In this document: piece by piece, positions 26,901 to 35,336 of the stretch
How positions within the stretch are numbered: position 1 is the stretch's first letter
Layout: each line of letters starts with the position of its first letter
Origin: Sorlinia euscelidii
Lineage (GTDB): Bacteria; Pseudomonadota; Alphaproteobacteria; Acetobacterales; Acetobacteraceae
Length of the DNA stretch: 64,000 nt
Assembly: GCF_036452155.1 (NCBI RefSeq)
Contig: NZ_JAWJZY010000004.1
Direction: 5' to 3' (one strand)
Translations under genes and position numbers: made by a program
The notes under the pieces: generated by a model
What the model was told of the DNA's origin: nothing
Databases searched by the model: none
The model's input: only the letters and a program-made list of their open reading frames with translations

Positions 26901-28904
26901 ATTGATCATGTTGTCGAAGCGGTCATCATGTGAGCGCAGCGCCTGGAGGACCTGCCAAACCACTTTGTAATTCTCGTTCTTATCAAGTGCTTGATGCGCC
27001 TCGACACCCGCCGGGATCACGACGGGCAAAACGACATAACCGCGCTTTTTACCGGGCGCATTGCGCATGACGCGCCCCACAGACTGCACAACATCGACCT
27101 GAGAATTACGCGGTGTAAGAAACAGCACAGCGTCAAGTGCGGGCACATCCACCCCTTCGGAGAGGCAACGCACATTCGACAAAATACGGCATGTTTTCTC
27201 AGGCAGCTCGGATTTCAGCCAGGTAAGTTTGCCCTCTTTCTCACTGGCGATCATGCCACCATCGACGTGCTCAGCCTCACAAATCAGGCGGGCCTCCGGT
27301 TCGATATCCTCTTTCTCCTGATATTCCTCGACCACTTTCTGGAACATCTCGGCGATCTGTACTGAGCTGACTTTATGCGCGCGTCCCTTGTAGTCAGGTG
27401 AGATGACCTGACAAAATGCGACGGCGCGTTTCATGGGATCCGGGTCATCCAACCCATCCTGCGTAAGCCCAATCTTGGCCAGCGCTTTCCAACACCCCAC
27501 GATTTTTGAGGCATCAGACACGGTGAGACCATTTTCAGGATCATCAAGGAGTTTCTGGACGGCGCGGCTGACCGTCTCTTCATCGACCGCAAGGACGATC
27601 ACCTTATAATCGACGAGAAGCCCTCGGCGGACGGCCTCAGAAAAGGTGATGACGTGAAATTCCGGACCGTAGAGTGCGACGTTATTCATGCCGTAAACAA
27701 TGGCGCCCTCTTTCTCGGCTTTTTCCTGCGCGACATCGCCATAAATACGGGGGGTCGCGGTCATATAAAGGCGACATTTGCCCCTCAGGTAAGCCTGATC
27801 GTGCACCTTGACGAAGGCACTATCCTCCTCGATTCCCACGAAAGTCACGCCGGTTGTACGATGGGCTTCATCGCAGATGATGAGGTCAAAATCTGGAAAG
27901 CTGTGATTTTTCTGAGCTTCATGGATGCGGGCGATGGAATGATAAGTGGCGAAAACCACGGTCATGTGTTTGCTGTCGTGCCGCTTGTGATACGCGTTGG
28001 CGAGGCTGAAGGGGTTGGTCGTGGCGGGGTAACGAAGCTCATGCGTTCTGATCTTCAATTCATCGTCGTTGGATGCTCTCTTCTTGCCGACATCACTGTC
28101 AGAGCAGACAGCGAAACTATAGAGCGGCACATCGCTCTCCTGAGTCCATTCCGTCAGCGTTTGAGAGAGGAGAGAGAGGCTCGGCACCATGAAGAGGACG
28201 CGCCCTCCAGCGCCGACCTGTCTCTCGGCGATCTTGAGGCTGGTGAAGGTTTTCCCTGTCCCGCAGGCCATGATGAGTCGGCCCCGGTCATGCGTTCTGA
28301 AGCCGTGCAACGTCCTGTTGATGGCGGTCACTTGATGCTCCCGCGGCGTCTTTTTATTGCGACGATGCGGCACAAGTTTTGGCTTGTAATGCGACCAGTC
28401 GATAACGCTCGTGTCAAGATCGAGGAGATCGATTATACTGACTGGCGTATGTTGGTCTGCAAGTGTTGCTTCAGCGTTGCTGTTCCAAAGGTTGGTTGTC
28501 GCAACGATGAGACGACGTGAAAACCAACTCTTACCCGATGCCGAGAAAAAAGTGTCTATATCTTTTTTTGAAATCATGTGGTCGGGGGTGTAGAATTTAC
28601 ATTGAATAGCGTGTAATTCCGCCGTACCGTAAGTCTTTGCGACCAGATCAATGCCGGTATCCTTGACCGGATGACCATTTTCCATGGCCCAATCCTTGTA
28701 AGTCCAGACTGACTCGTAGAGTTCCTTGTAACTCGGTTCATTACGAAGGTAACTGACGACAAGCTCTTCAAAATAGGCGCCTTTTTCACGCTCGGTGCGG
28801 GATGAAATACGCAATGAGTCAAGCAGGTTGGAAAGATCAGACATCACCATGGCCTTCATGAACGGAATTTGCATTCGAGCCCGGAGTGTTAGACGACTGC
28901 TCAT
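23949..28904 (-). CDS. Single-polypeptide Type ISP restriction-modification enzyme
   Basis: A 1651-residue protein combining all restriction-modification activities. Residues 40-140 form an Mrr-like nuclease: the PD-(D/E)XK core is GIDLVAK (D86) and QCKFY (Q101, K103). Next comes a superfamily 2 ATPase with MACGTGKT (about 212-219), DEAH (345-348) and QSVGRVMRN. Then an N6-adenine methyltransferase, with YTPLEVVDFI, the SAM motif DPFTGTGTF near 935 and the catalytic NPPY near 1040. The rest should be the target recognition domain. Order and length match LlaGI/LlaBIII-type enzymes, which methylate, translocate on DNA and cleave between two sites. No separate specificity gene is present. The bases coding the recognition part are more AT-rich than the rest. 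The ATG at 28844 is an alternative start. The gene is intact. Confidence 0.93.
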   Translation of the reverse strand: MSSRLTLRARMQIPFMKAMVMSDLSNLLDSLRISSRTEREKGAYFEELVVSYLRNEPSYKELYESVWTYKDWAMENGHPVKDTGIDLVAKTYGTAELHAIQCKFYTPDHMISKKDIDTFFSASGKSWFSRRLIVATTNLWNSNAEATLADQHTPVSIIDLLDLDTSVIDWSHYKPKLVPHRRNKKTPREHQVTAINRTLHGFRTHDRGRLIMACGTGKTFTSLKIAERQVGAGGRVLFMVPSLSLLSQTLTEWTQESDVPLYSFAVCSDSDVGKKRASNDDELKIRTHELRYPATTNPFSLANAYHKRHDSKHMTVVFATYHSIARIHEAQKNHSFPDFDLIICDEAHRTTGVTFVGIEEDSAFVKVHDQAYLRGKCRLYMTATPRIYGDVAQEKAEKEGAIVYGMNNVALYGPEFHVITFSEAVRRGLLVDYKVIVLAVDEETVSRAVQKLLDDPENGLTVSDASKIVGCWKALAKIGLTQDGLDDPDPMKRAVAFCQVISPDYKGRAHKVSSVQIAEMFQKVVEEYQEKEDIEPEARLICEAEHVDGGMIASEKEGKLTWLKSELPEKTCRILSNVRCLSEGVDVPALDAVLFLTPRNSQVDVVQSVGRVMRNAPGKKRGYVVLPVVIPAGVEAHQALDKNENYKVVWQVLQALRSHDDRFDNMINKMDLQARPDTARMEVVAVTNKITPKTKALSSGAAQKAHSSFNIGNRTERNDPRQDIMQYEVGEIERAIYAKIVKKVGNRHHWEDWAGDVAKIAQTHITRITTILDNPENTQPRIAFDQFAKDLRSELNDSISREEIIEMLAQHLITRPVFEALFEGHNFVSDNPMSRAMQSVLGALEKHSLYKESERLDSFYKSVRERASGIDTAYSRQKIIKELYNSFFQQAFPRIKERLGIVYTPLEVVDFIIHSINDVLKQEFGQSLGSPGIHIMDPFTGTGTFITRLLQSGLITKDQLPHKYRHELHANEIVLLAYYIASVNIEASCSDLMDGQHAPFEGICLTDTFRLNEPHDLVSPTLEDNNQRIKKQKQLNIRVIMGNPPYSIGQKSENDNNRNVVYPELDRRIRETYALRSTTITQRSLYDSYIRAIRWASDRIGDCGVLGFVTNAGFLEANTADGLRQCLVEEYSSLFIIHLRGGILGKSGDFARREGGNIFDIMVPPSISILVKNPKAGEQGRIFFHDIGDYLTREQKLRKIQELSSVKGLTESGLWRIITPDAHGDWFRQRDDSFEKFIPIGDKKGSNAAIFTNFSLGVATNRDAWCWNSSKPNLVKSLRSMISTYVSELVRLDRALPKANKKKKEQAIGSLLLSDQTKISWTHNLKRSLCNGRDIELNLKNIVSGLYRPFFHQWLYYDRKLNERVYQMPRLFPDAQAENLIIGLPNPGEDRPFSTLMSASVHDLHVLHGGQCFPLFIYDNPKPASGKSNDLFFNEAPQTRTRRDAITDEGLKHFQEAYPGHSISKEDLFYYVYGLLHSPDYRARYADTLRKELPRIPRVKTFEAFKAFSEAGRRLGEMHVHFDRQPIYEGVKIDKGERHLTPEDYRVTQMKYGKGKDKTVLHYNDRITVTEIPLEAYEYVVNGKPALDWVVERQCVKTDKASGIVNDANDWAIETMHNPRYPLELFLRVITLSLETMEIVNNLPPLDILDV

Positions 28905-29162
28905 TCCACAGCTTTGATGGCTGCCTGGGTTTTGCTAATTTTTTCCCTCATGAAAATTGCATTTGAAAATGCGAGGGCTCACTCCTTTAAAAGGTATTTC
29001 TTCGAATTTTTAAGTCGAGGTTCACAAATATATTGTCGAATGCTTCTAACTTAAGCGAAAATTTCTGTGTCGGGAAGCCATTTAGCGTGTCTTCAGGTCA
29101 TGTTGAACGCCGGTCTCCCGCGCGCTTCAACCTCCCGCGCGAGGAAGATCGGCCAAGCGCCC

Positions 29163-30533
29163 TTAGACAGGCAGGGCGAAATTCAGTGAAACAAGCGTCC
29201 AGAGCGTGATGACAAGTGAAACGGGTAGAAACACGTAGGTGACAATTTTTTCTGCGCGCTTGAGATATGGGGAAAATTCTCCATTGAGGAAAAACAGGAT
29301 CGGCACAAACATCATGATGGCTGTAAAATACCGTCCATTGATCCCCCAGATATTGTCATCACCGACCGCGTCCCAGGTGAGATAAATAGACAGGCTCACG
29401 AGAAAAGCGCAGAGCGGAAAATTCAGGAACATGAGGATGAGCGGCACTCTTTTCCCCCGCGACCTGACGATAAGGGCGATGAAAGCGATAAGAAGCAGTA
29501 GAAATGCGGCGCCCACAATGACGTAATAAAATATCGGCAGCCAGGCGCCACTCCAACGGATCGTGCCGATGGATTGCGCCAGCATGGCCGCACCATGTCG
29601 CGTCACCGTATTATATGTGATGCTGAAAATCTCTAATGGGTGATGGAGAAGATAGGCGATTTGTCCTGAGACATCTGATCGCCCCACCCATGACGGTGTG
29701 ATGACGGGCCGGATGCCGATAGCACCCCAGAATATTGTCGGGATTAAGGACAGGGCCGTCCATGACAGGATTTTTCTGAAGGGGAGGGCGAGGAGAGGCG
29801 TCGTCAGGATGGGGAATAAAAGGAGGGAGACATAAGGCGGCTTGGACGCCACAATAATGGAGGTCACCGCAAAAAAGAGGATCAGACCCGCCCGCTTCGT
29901 TTCATACGTCTCAGCCTCATAAGCTTTGCATATTGCGGCAGAGGCGAGCACAGAGAAAGCGATGAGCAGCGCGTCGTAGGAAATGGAAGCGTAAGAGAGC
30001 AACACCTCCGGGACACTTACGACGAAGAGAAGGAGAAATCGCCGATTCATGGGGATTATCATGAGGGCAATAAGTGTGATGATGAACGATGTCACCGCGG
30101 TGAGAACCCGCATCAGATGCATCGTATTGAGGAGTGAGAAGTCAAAGATCCGGGAAATATTGATAGCAACCGCATCCGGCAGATAAAAAATCGGCTCATA
30201 GATGACAGTGTTTGGAAATTGGCTGTATTCAGTAGGGCCCCTGATCGTATCCGTTTGCGCCTTGACGTGGGCGCTTTCAGGCACTTTCCAATGTCGGTCG
30301 AAAAATCCGGGGAAATAAGCGGCCTGATCCTCTTCAAGACTTACGAGACCCTCTCCGCCACTGCTGGTCGCACTCACTTTTTTACCGATGAGCTGGCCAT
30401 GCGCGATCTGAAAGGCGCGCCTGAAGTGATTGCCGGAATCAGGCTCCATAAAGGGGAGTTCAGCGAAACAGAATAAGAGGAGAAAGCAGGCTGTCAGAAC
30501 GCCATAAAGCGTGATTAGAGGAGAAAGCTTCAT
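29163..30533 (-). CDS. DUF2142 family membrane protein
   Basis: 456 residues, with an N-terminal helix, a periplasmic loop and about ten further hydrophobic segments. The family mark is PDSGNHFRRAFQIAHGQ after the first helix, resembling the acidic loop of the GT-C glycosyltransferase superfamily; later features include SYASISYDALLIAF and ASKPPYVSLLLFP. DUF2142 proteins are often found with polysaccharide genes and may transfer sugars from lipid carriers. The start is the ATG at 30533 with GGTGGGA upstream. The glycosyltransferase lies just upstream on the same strand, so the two probably act together. Confidence 0.82.
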   Translation of the reverse strand: MKLSPLITLYGVLTACFLLLFCFAELPFMEPDSGNHFRRAFQIAHGQLIGKKVSATSSGGEGLVSLEEDQAAYFPGFFDRHWKVPESAHVKAQTDTIRGPTEYSQFPNTVIYEPIFYLPDAVAINISRIFDFSLLNTMHLMRVLTAVTSFIITLIALMIIPMNRRFLLLFVVSVPEVLLSYASISYDALLIAFSVLASAAICKAYEAETYETKRAGLILFFAVTSIIVASKPPYVSLLLFPILTTPLLALPFRKILSWTALSLIPTIFWGAIGIRPVITPSWVGRSDVSGQIAYLLHHPLEIFSITYNTVTRHGAAMLAQSIGTIRWSGAWLPIFYYVIVGAAFLLLLIAFIALIVRSRGKRVPLILMFLNFPLCAFLVSLSIYLTWDAVGDDNIWGINGRYFTAIMMFVPILFFLNGEFSPYLKRAEKIVTYVFLPVSLVITLWTLVSLNFALPV

Positions 30534-30604
30534 CAATGTCCCACCAAAATGCGATAATCAAATCTTGCGATTGAGTGGCGCGGGTTATTGACGGTACCGC
30601 TTGA

Positions 30605-31564
30605 TCATTTATCCATCCATGCCGGTCCGGGAAGGGACAGGTAGCGCGTGCGTTTCTGCTCCTGACGCGCTAGGGCCACACTATCCAGGATAAGGGCGCA
30701 GGTCATGGATAAGGCAGCCATAATCTCAAACCCTGTTGCTAGAAGAGCGGAAGGTAAACGTAAAACGAATCCCGTCTTAAAATAAGTATAAATGATGGGT
30801 GCACCGAAGACGAGTCCGATCAGCGCAAAAATGAGAGCCAGAAGTGAAAAGAAAATAAGGGGTCTTTCCTGTTTACATAAATTGACAATTGTTTTGAGGA
30901 TGATAATGCCGTCAGTATAAGTCCTTAATTTTGAAACTGAACCTGGGGGGCGTTCAATATACCGCGTCGGCACTTCCCCGATCGGCATGCCGAGTTCCAA
31001 CGCATAAACCGTAAATTCAGTCTCCGTCTCAAACCCTCCGGCCAGAGCCGGGAAAGATTTGACGAAGCGGTTTGAGAAAACCCGGTAGCCCGAAAGCATA
31101 TCTGATAGGCGCCGGCCAAATATCGTCGTGACCATCGCGGTCAGGATTTTATTGCCCCATACATGTCCCGACCGATAGGCCGCCTTACGATCCGTGACGC
31201 GTGCGCCATTGACCATATCCAGGCCCTCGCGCATCGCCTTCTGCAACATTTTGGGCGCGCTGGCCGCCTCATATGTGGCGTCACCATCTACAAGAATGTA
31301 GTAATCAGCATCAATATCGGCAAACATGCGCCTGATGACATGGCCCTTGCCCTGAAGCTTCTCCGATCTCACAATCGCGCCCGTTTTCCTTGCGACATCG
31401 ATTGTTTTATCGGTGGAATTATTGTCGTAAACATAAATCTCCGCGTCCGGCAGGGCCTCCTTGAAATCCCTGACGACCGTCCCAATCGTAATTTCTTCAT
31501 TATAACACGGTATGAGGACCACGACCCTCGGTTGGGAAGGCGTGGGCTGCGTGGCTGTTGTCAA
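30605..31564 (-). CDS. Family 2 glycosyltransferase (polyprenyl-phosphate type)
   Basis: 319 residues. The GT2 domain has LIPCYNEEITIGTVV near the N-terminus, the metal-binding ILVDGDATYE, LSGYRVFSNRF and ETEFTVYALE. Two C-terminal membrane segments follow. This layout is that of GtrB/DPM1-like enzymes, which load a sugar onto polyprenyl phosphate for a partner GT-C protein. The start is a TTG at 31564 with GAGG seven bases upstream; there is no ATG before the catalytic core, so the unusual start is needed. The gene is 71 bp upstream of the DUF2142 gene. Confidence 0.87.
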   Translation of the reverse strand: MTTATQPTPSQPRVVVLIPCYNEEITIGTVVRDFKEALPDAEIYVYDNNSTDKTIDVARKTGAIVRSEKLQGKGHVIRRMFADIDADYYILVDGDATYEAASAPKMLQKAMREGLDMVNGARVTDRKAAYRSGHVWGNKILTAMVTTIFGRRLSDMLSGYRVFSNRFVKSFPALAGGFETETEFTVYALELGMPIGEVPTRYIERPPGSVSKLRTYTDGIIILKTIVNLCKQERPLIFFSLLALIFALIGLVFGAPIIYTYFKTGFVLRLPSALLATGFEIMAALSMTCALILDSVALARQEQKRTRYLSLPGPAWMDK

Positions 31565-31587
31565 GATTTAACCTCATTCGCATCGCC

Positions 31588-31652
31588 GGATTTTAAATCC
31601 GCGTGGAAAAACTATTTCCTATCGCAACCTCTGATGGAAGTGGAAATAGTTT
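31588..31652. promoter_or_regulatory. Two palindromes in the glycosyltransferase leader
   Basis: A 13-base palindrome GGATTT-T-AAATCC at 31588-31600 is followed by a perfect 11-bp inverted repeat, AAACTATTTCC at 31609-31619 and GGAAATAGTTT at 31642-31652, with a 22-base loop. Both lie 24-88 bases upstream of the TTG start of the glycosyltransferase. They could be an operator or a leader hairpin. The gap on to 31849 is AT-rich with a ten-T run at 31694-31703 and holds no gene I can support. Confidence 0.45.
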
Positions 31653-31849
31653 ACAAATTCTTCGAACGTCGTTTGATTATTAAACTAATCAGATTTTTTT
31701 TTTGTCAATTTGTGATGCAGAGTTTTGGCGTTGGGTTCTGGCGCGAAATAAGGCGAGAATTGCCGCCGTCAGCGACATTGCCCGGCGCACGGGCCTTGGC
31801 GCGCGCGCTCCGGCATGGGGCCTTCGCAACGATTTTGGCGGACATATTC

Positions 31850-33199
31850 TCAGTAAGTTGAGGTGGTCGCGTCAGAAATATTCGGCGCACGCGATACGAG
31901 GAGCTGATTGATGCGAAACCCATCAACACTCACAACTTCAAAGCGGAAACCCGCCGCTTCAATGTGGTCCGCCTTGCGCGCCATGCGGCGGAGGCGATGC
32001 ATGACAAATCCGCCAATCGTGTCGAACAACTCCCGATCATCATCCATGCCGTTAATATCGAGTTCACGAAAGACGTCGCCGATCGGGGCTGCGCCATCGA
32101 TAAGCCAGGAATTTGCATCGCGCCGCACGATGGCCTGCTCTTCAAACGGGCTGGCAAGCCCGTCCATCAATGCGCCCGTAATGTCTTTAAATGTGATCAG
32201 CCCGACAATCAGGCCATATTCATTGACGATCAGTGCAAATCCCGCATTGTGAGCGTCAAATTGCGCGAGTGTGTCCCAGAGATTCAACGTCTCCGGCAGA
32301 GTCAAAACGTCACGTCGAAGATTTGATAGAAGATCCGACTTCTCCGTGCCGTTTTTCTTTAAAGGCGCTTCATCGACGGCGGCCGCAAGGATATCCTCCG
32401 CGCGGACGGAGCCGATAATGTGATCCAGCCCGCCGCGACAGACAGGGTAGAGGGAATAAGGTTTGGCGCGCACCTTGTCGCGCTGCTTTTCGATCCCCTC
32501 ATTGACGTCGAGGAAGACAATTTCATCCCGAGGCGTCATAGCCGACGTGACGGAGCGATCCTGCAATGCCAAGACGTTCTGAATCAGTTGATGCTCCTGC
32601 TTTAGGAGTGCACCTGACGCGGTCCCCGCGGCGAGGATGGCGTTGAGATCCTCCTCCGTCACATTCTGGACGGTGGAGGCGGCGGGGATGCGCAGCAGAT
32701 TGAGCAGAAAGTCGGAGATTTTCGTGAAAAGCCAGACAGCGGGGTAAAGCAGCTTCAGCGCGAGCGTGAGAAACACACCCATACGCAGCGCGATACGGTC
32801 CGGGTCATTAATCGCCACGCGTTTTGGCAGCAGGTCCGCGAAGAGCACGAATAACCCGGTGACCAATATGAAGGATAATGCCGCCGCGCTGCGTGTGCTG
32901 ATGTCGATACTGATGCCCAACTGCATGAAAACACTGGCGAAGGCGGGCGTCAGAAGCTCACTCGACACGACACCGCCCAGAACGCCGACAGCATTGAGGC
33001 AGATCTGCAGAACGGTGATGACCTGCCCACTATTGCGCCGCAACTTCAGAAAAGTCTGCGCCCGGCCATCGCCCTGTTCCGCAAGGGAACGCAGGCGCAT
33101 CTCCCGCGCTGCGGCGAAAGAAATTTCCGACAGGGAGATGAATATAGAGACAGCGATCAAGGCAAGCATTGACGCGGCTCCGAGTAGAAACAGCGTCAT
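31850..33199 (-). CDS. CNNM/CorC-type membrane protein with CBS domains (PaeA/YtfL-like)
   Basis: 449 residues, close to E. coli PaeA (YtfL). The DUF21/CNNM membrane domain takes about residues 1-190 and includes the family motif SLSEISFAAAREMRL and GVLGGVVSSELLTP. Two CBS domains follow (MTPRDEIVFLDVNEG, then NEYGLIVGLITFKDI), and the end is a CorC_HlyC domain with GMDDDRELFDTIGGFVMHRL. PaeA exports cadaverine and putrescine in E. coli; others move magnesium. The exact cargo here is not known. It sits beyond the end of ligA, 91 bp away on the same strand. Confidence 0.87.
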   Translation of the reverse strand: MTLFLLGAASMLALIAVSIFISLSEISFAAAREMRLRSLAEQGDGRAQTFLKLRRNSGQVITVLQICLNAVGVLGGVVSSELLTPAFASVFMQLGISIDISTRSAAALSFILVTGLFVLFADLLPKRVAINDPDRIALRMGVFLTLALKLLYPAVWLFTKISDFLLNLLRIPAASTVQNVTEEDLNAILAAGTASGALLKQEHQLIQNVLALQDRSVTSAMTPRDEIVFLDVNEGIEKQRDKVRAKPYSLYPVCRGGLDHIIGSVRAEDILAAAVDEAPLKKNGTEKSDLLSNLRRDVLTLPETLNLWDTLAQFDAHNAGFALIVNEYGLIVGLITFKDITGALMDGLASPFEEQAIVRRDANSWLIDGAAPIGDVFRELDINGMDDDRELFDTIGGFVMHRLRRMARKADHIEAAGFRFEVVSVDGFRINQLLVSRAPNISDATTSTY

Positions 33200-33290
33200 C
33201 GAAATATCCTTACGCTCAGGTTAAGTGTACATCGCATGGGACCACATTCTAGCCTTTGAAATATGACGCTGCCAAGATAAAACGCATGTC

Positions 33291-35336
33291 TCACAATCCT
33301 GCACGGCGACGCCATTCAACTTCATCGATTTGCTCGATACCGAGTTCCTGCGCTTTTTTAGCCTTGGAGCCGGCCTTTTCACCTGTCACGACAAGGTGTG
33401 TTTTACTTGAGACACTGTCTGACACTTGCGCGCCCAGGCGCTCCGCAATGGCCTTGGCCTCCGGGCGTGTCAGCGTCATCAGCGTGCCCGTGAAGACAAT
33501 CGTCTTGCCTGAAAAAGGTCCTTCCTGCTTTTCCGTAGCGGGGGTGATGTCAAGTTGCGCCCGCAAATCCTCAATTGTCTCCAGATTACGTGGCTCATTG
33601 AAGAAATTGACGAGTTCCAACGCGATCGCGGTGCCGATCCCCACAATGGAGCCCAGCGCAAGACGCGCATCCGACCCAATGATGGCGGCCTCCCTCATCG
33701 CCTGTCGCCAGGTCTCAAAATCCCGATAATGCCGCGCGATAAGTTGTGCGTTGCGCACACCAATGCGCCTGATGCCCAATGCGTAGATGAAACGCGCGAA
33801 GGGGATGACACGTCGCGCGTCAATCGCGCGGAAAAGATTATCGGCAGAGAGATCGCCCCAGCCCTCAAGCGCCACGATCCGGTCGCGATGCTGCGCGAGT
33901 CTGAAAATATCGCCGGGCTTCTCGATCAGGCCGAGTTCAAACAACTCGTGAATGCTGCGTGTGCCCAAACCCTCAATATCCATCGCCGCGCGGGACACGA
34001 AGTGAATGAGGCGCTCAATGATCTGCGCCCTGCAGGTCAGCCCCCCCGTGCAACGCAGCACGGCTTCCCCTTCGGGTCGTTCCGCCAGCGCACCGCAAAC
34101 CGGGCAATGGGTCGGGAAAATGAATTTCTCGCCGCGCGCGCGGTCCTCCTCTACACGCGCGACGATCTTCGGGATAACATCGCCCGCGCGCTCGATGCGC
34201 ACGAGGTCACCGGGTCGCACGTCCTTACGCTCGATTTCCTGTTCATTATGCAATGTCGCGCGTGACACGATGACGCCGCCCACATTGACGGGCTCAAGAT
34301 GGGCGGTTGGTGTCAATGCGCCGGTTCGGCCGACCTGGATCTCAATGGTGTTGAGACGCGTCACCGCCTGCTCTGCCGGAAATTTCCAGGCTGTGGCCCA
34401 GCGTGGCGCGCGGCCGACAAAGCCCAAACGGTTCTGCAGGGCCAGATCATCCAGCTTGATGACAACGCCATCAATGTCATAAGGCAGGGTGGCGCGCACT
34501 TGACCGATTTTCTCCACTTCCGCCGCTATGTCGGAGGGGTGTGACAAGCGCAGCCGTAAGGGATTCACGTCGAAACCCCATTTTTGCAGTTTTTCAAGAT
34601 AATTCCAATGCGTCGCCGCGACGGGCGCTGAAGCGAAGCCCTGCGCGTAAGCAAAGAAGGATAATGAGCGTTCCCGCGTGACTTTTGCGTCGAGCTGCCG
34701 GAGGGAGCCGGCTGCGGCATTGCGCGGATTGGCGAAGGGGCGTTGTTCCGCGGCCTGCATGGCCTCATTTAAGGCGAGGAAATCATCTTTACGCATAAAA
34801 ACTTCGCCGCGAATTTCGAGCTCATCAGGCGCGTCATCGGGGAGAGTGGTCGGGATCTGATCGATCGTGCGAATATTTTCCGTGACATTCTCACCAACCG
34901 TCCCATCGCCGCGCGTGGCGCCCATGACGAGTTGTCGGTTCACGTAAGTCAGATTAATGGACAGGCCGTCAATTTTGGGCTCTGCAACAAATTGCAGGCC
35001 GCGAAAATCCTCGTCGGAAAGACCTAGAAAGCGGTTAATGCGTTCAAGAAACTGCTCAAATTCCGTCTGGTTGAAGACGTTATCAAGCGACAACATGGGA
35101 ACTCGATGTTCCGACTTGCGAAACCCGCTGGAGACCGGCGCGCCGACACGCTGCGTAACGCGGTCCGGCTTGCAGAATTCGGGGTAGGCCGCCTCAAGTT
35201 CCAAAGCTTTTTGCCGTGCGGCATCATATGTGGCGTCATCAACGACCGGTGCGTCGTCCTGGTAATAAGCGTGATTCCATTCTTCGAGTTGTTGTTCGAG
35301 CCGCGCATATGCCTCGCGTGCTTTCTCCGGCGTCAT
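33291..35336 (-). CDS. ligA: NAD-dependent DNA ligase
   Basis: Seals Okazaki fragments and repair nicks. The 681 residues carry the adenylated lysine in AEPKIDGLSINLTY, the OB-fold, a four-cysteine zinc finger (HCPVCGAL, then LRCTGGLTCRAQ), helix-hairpin-helix repeats, and a C-terminal BRCT domain beginning GKTIVFTGTLMTLTRPEAKA. Its ATG overlaps the recN stop (ATGA), so it is translated right after recN. Confidence 0.97.
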   Translation of the reverse strand: MTPEKAREAYARLEQQLEEWNHAYYQDDAPVVDDATYDAARQKALELEAAYPEFCKPDRVTQRVGAPVSSGFRKSEHRVPMLSLDNVFNQTEFEQFLERINRFLGLSDEDFRGLQFVAEPKIDGLSINLTYVNRQLVMGATRGDGTVGENVTENIRTIDQIPTTLPDDAPDELEIRGEVFMRKDDFLALNEAMQAAEQRPFANPRNAAAGSLRQLDAKVTRERSLSFFAYAQGFASAPVAATHWNYLEKLQKWGFDVNPLRLRLSHPSDIAAEVEKIGQVRATLPYDIDGVVIKLDDLALQNRLGFVGRAPRWATAWKFPAEQAVTRLNTIEIQVGRTGALTPTAHLEPVNVGGVIVSRATLHNEQEIERKDVRPGDLVRIERAGDVIPKIVARVEEDRARGEKFIFPTHCPVCGALAERPEGEAVLRCTGGLTCRAQIIERLIHFVSRAAMDIEGLGTRSIHELFELGLIEKPGDIFRLAQHRDRIVALEGWGDLSADNLFRAIDARRVIPFARFIYALGIRRIGVRNAQLIARHYRDFETWRQAMREAAIIGSDARLALGSIVGIGTAIALELVNFFNEPRNLETIEDLRAQLDITPATEKQEGPFSGKTIVFTGTLMTLTRPEAKAIAERLGAQVSDSVSSKTHLVVTGEKAGSKAKKAQELGIEQIDEVEWRRRAGL

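Noticed and set aside
27654..28520. A 288-codon plus-strand frame
   Set aside because: It is antisense to the nuclease and helicase part of the Type ISP gene and shows no protein features of its own.
23734..29162. Integration of the restriction-modification gene as an element at tRNA-Arg
   Set aside because: I could find no repeat of the tRNA 3' end on the far side and no integrase gene.
31694..31703. Ten-T run as an intrinsic terminator
   Set aside because: A weak 5-bp stem precedes it on the plus strand, but no plus-strand gene lies upstream to be terminated.
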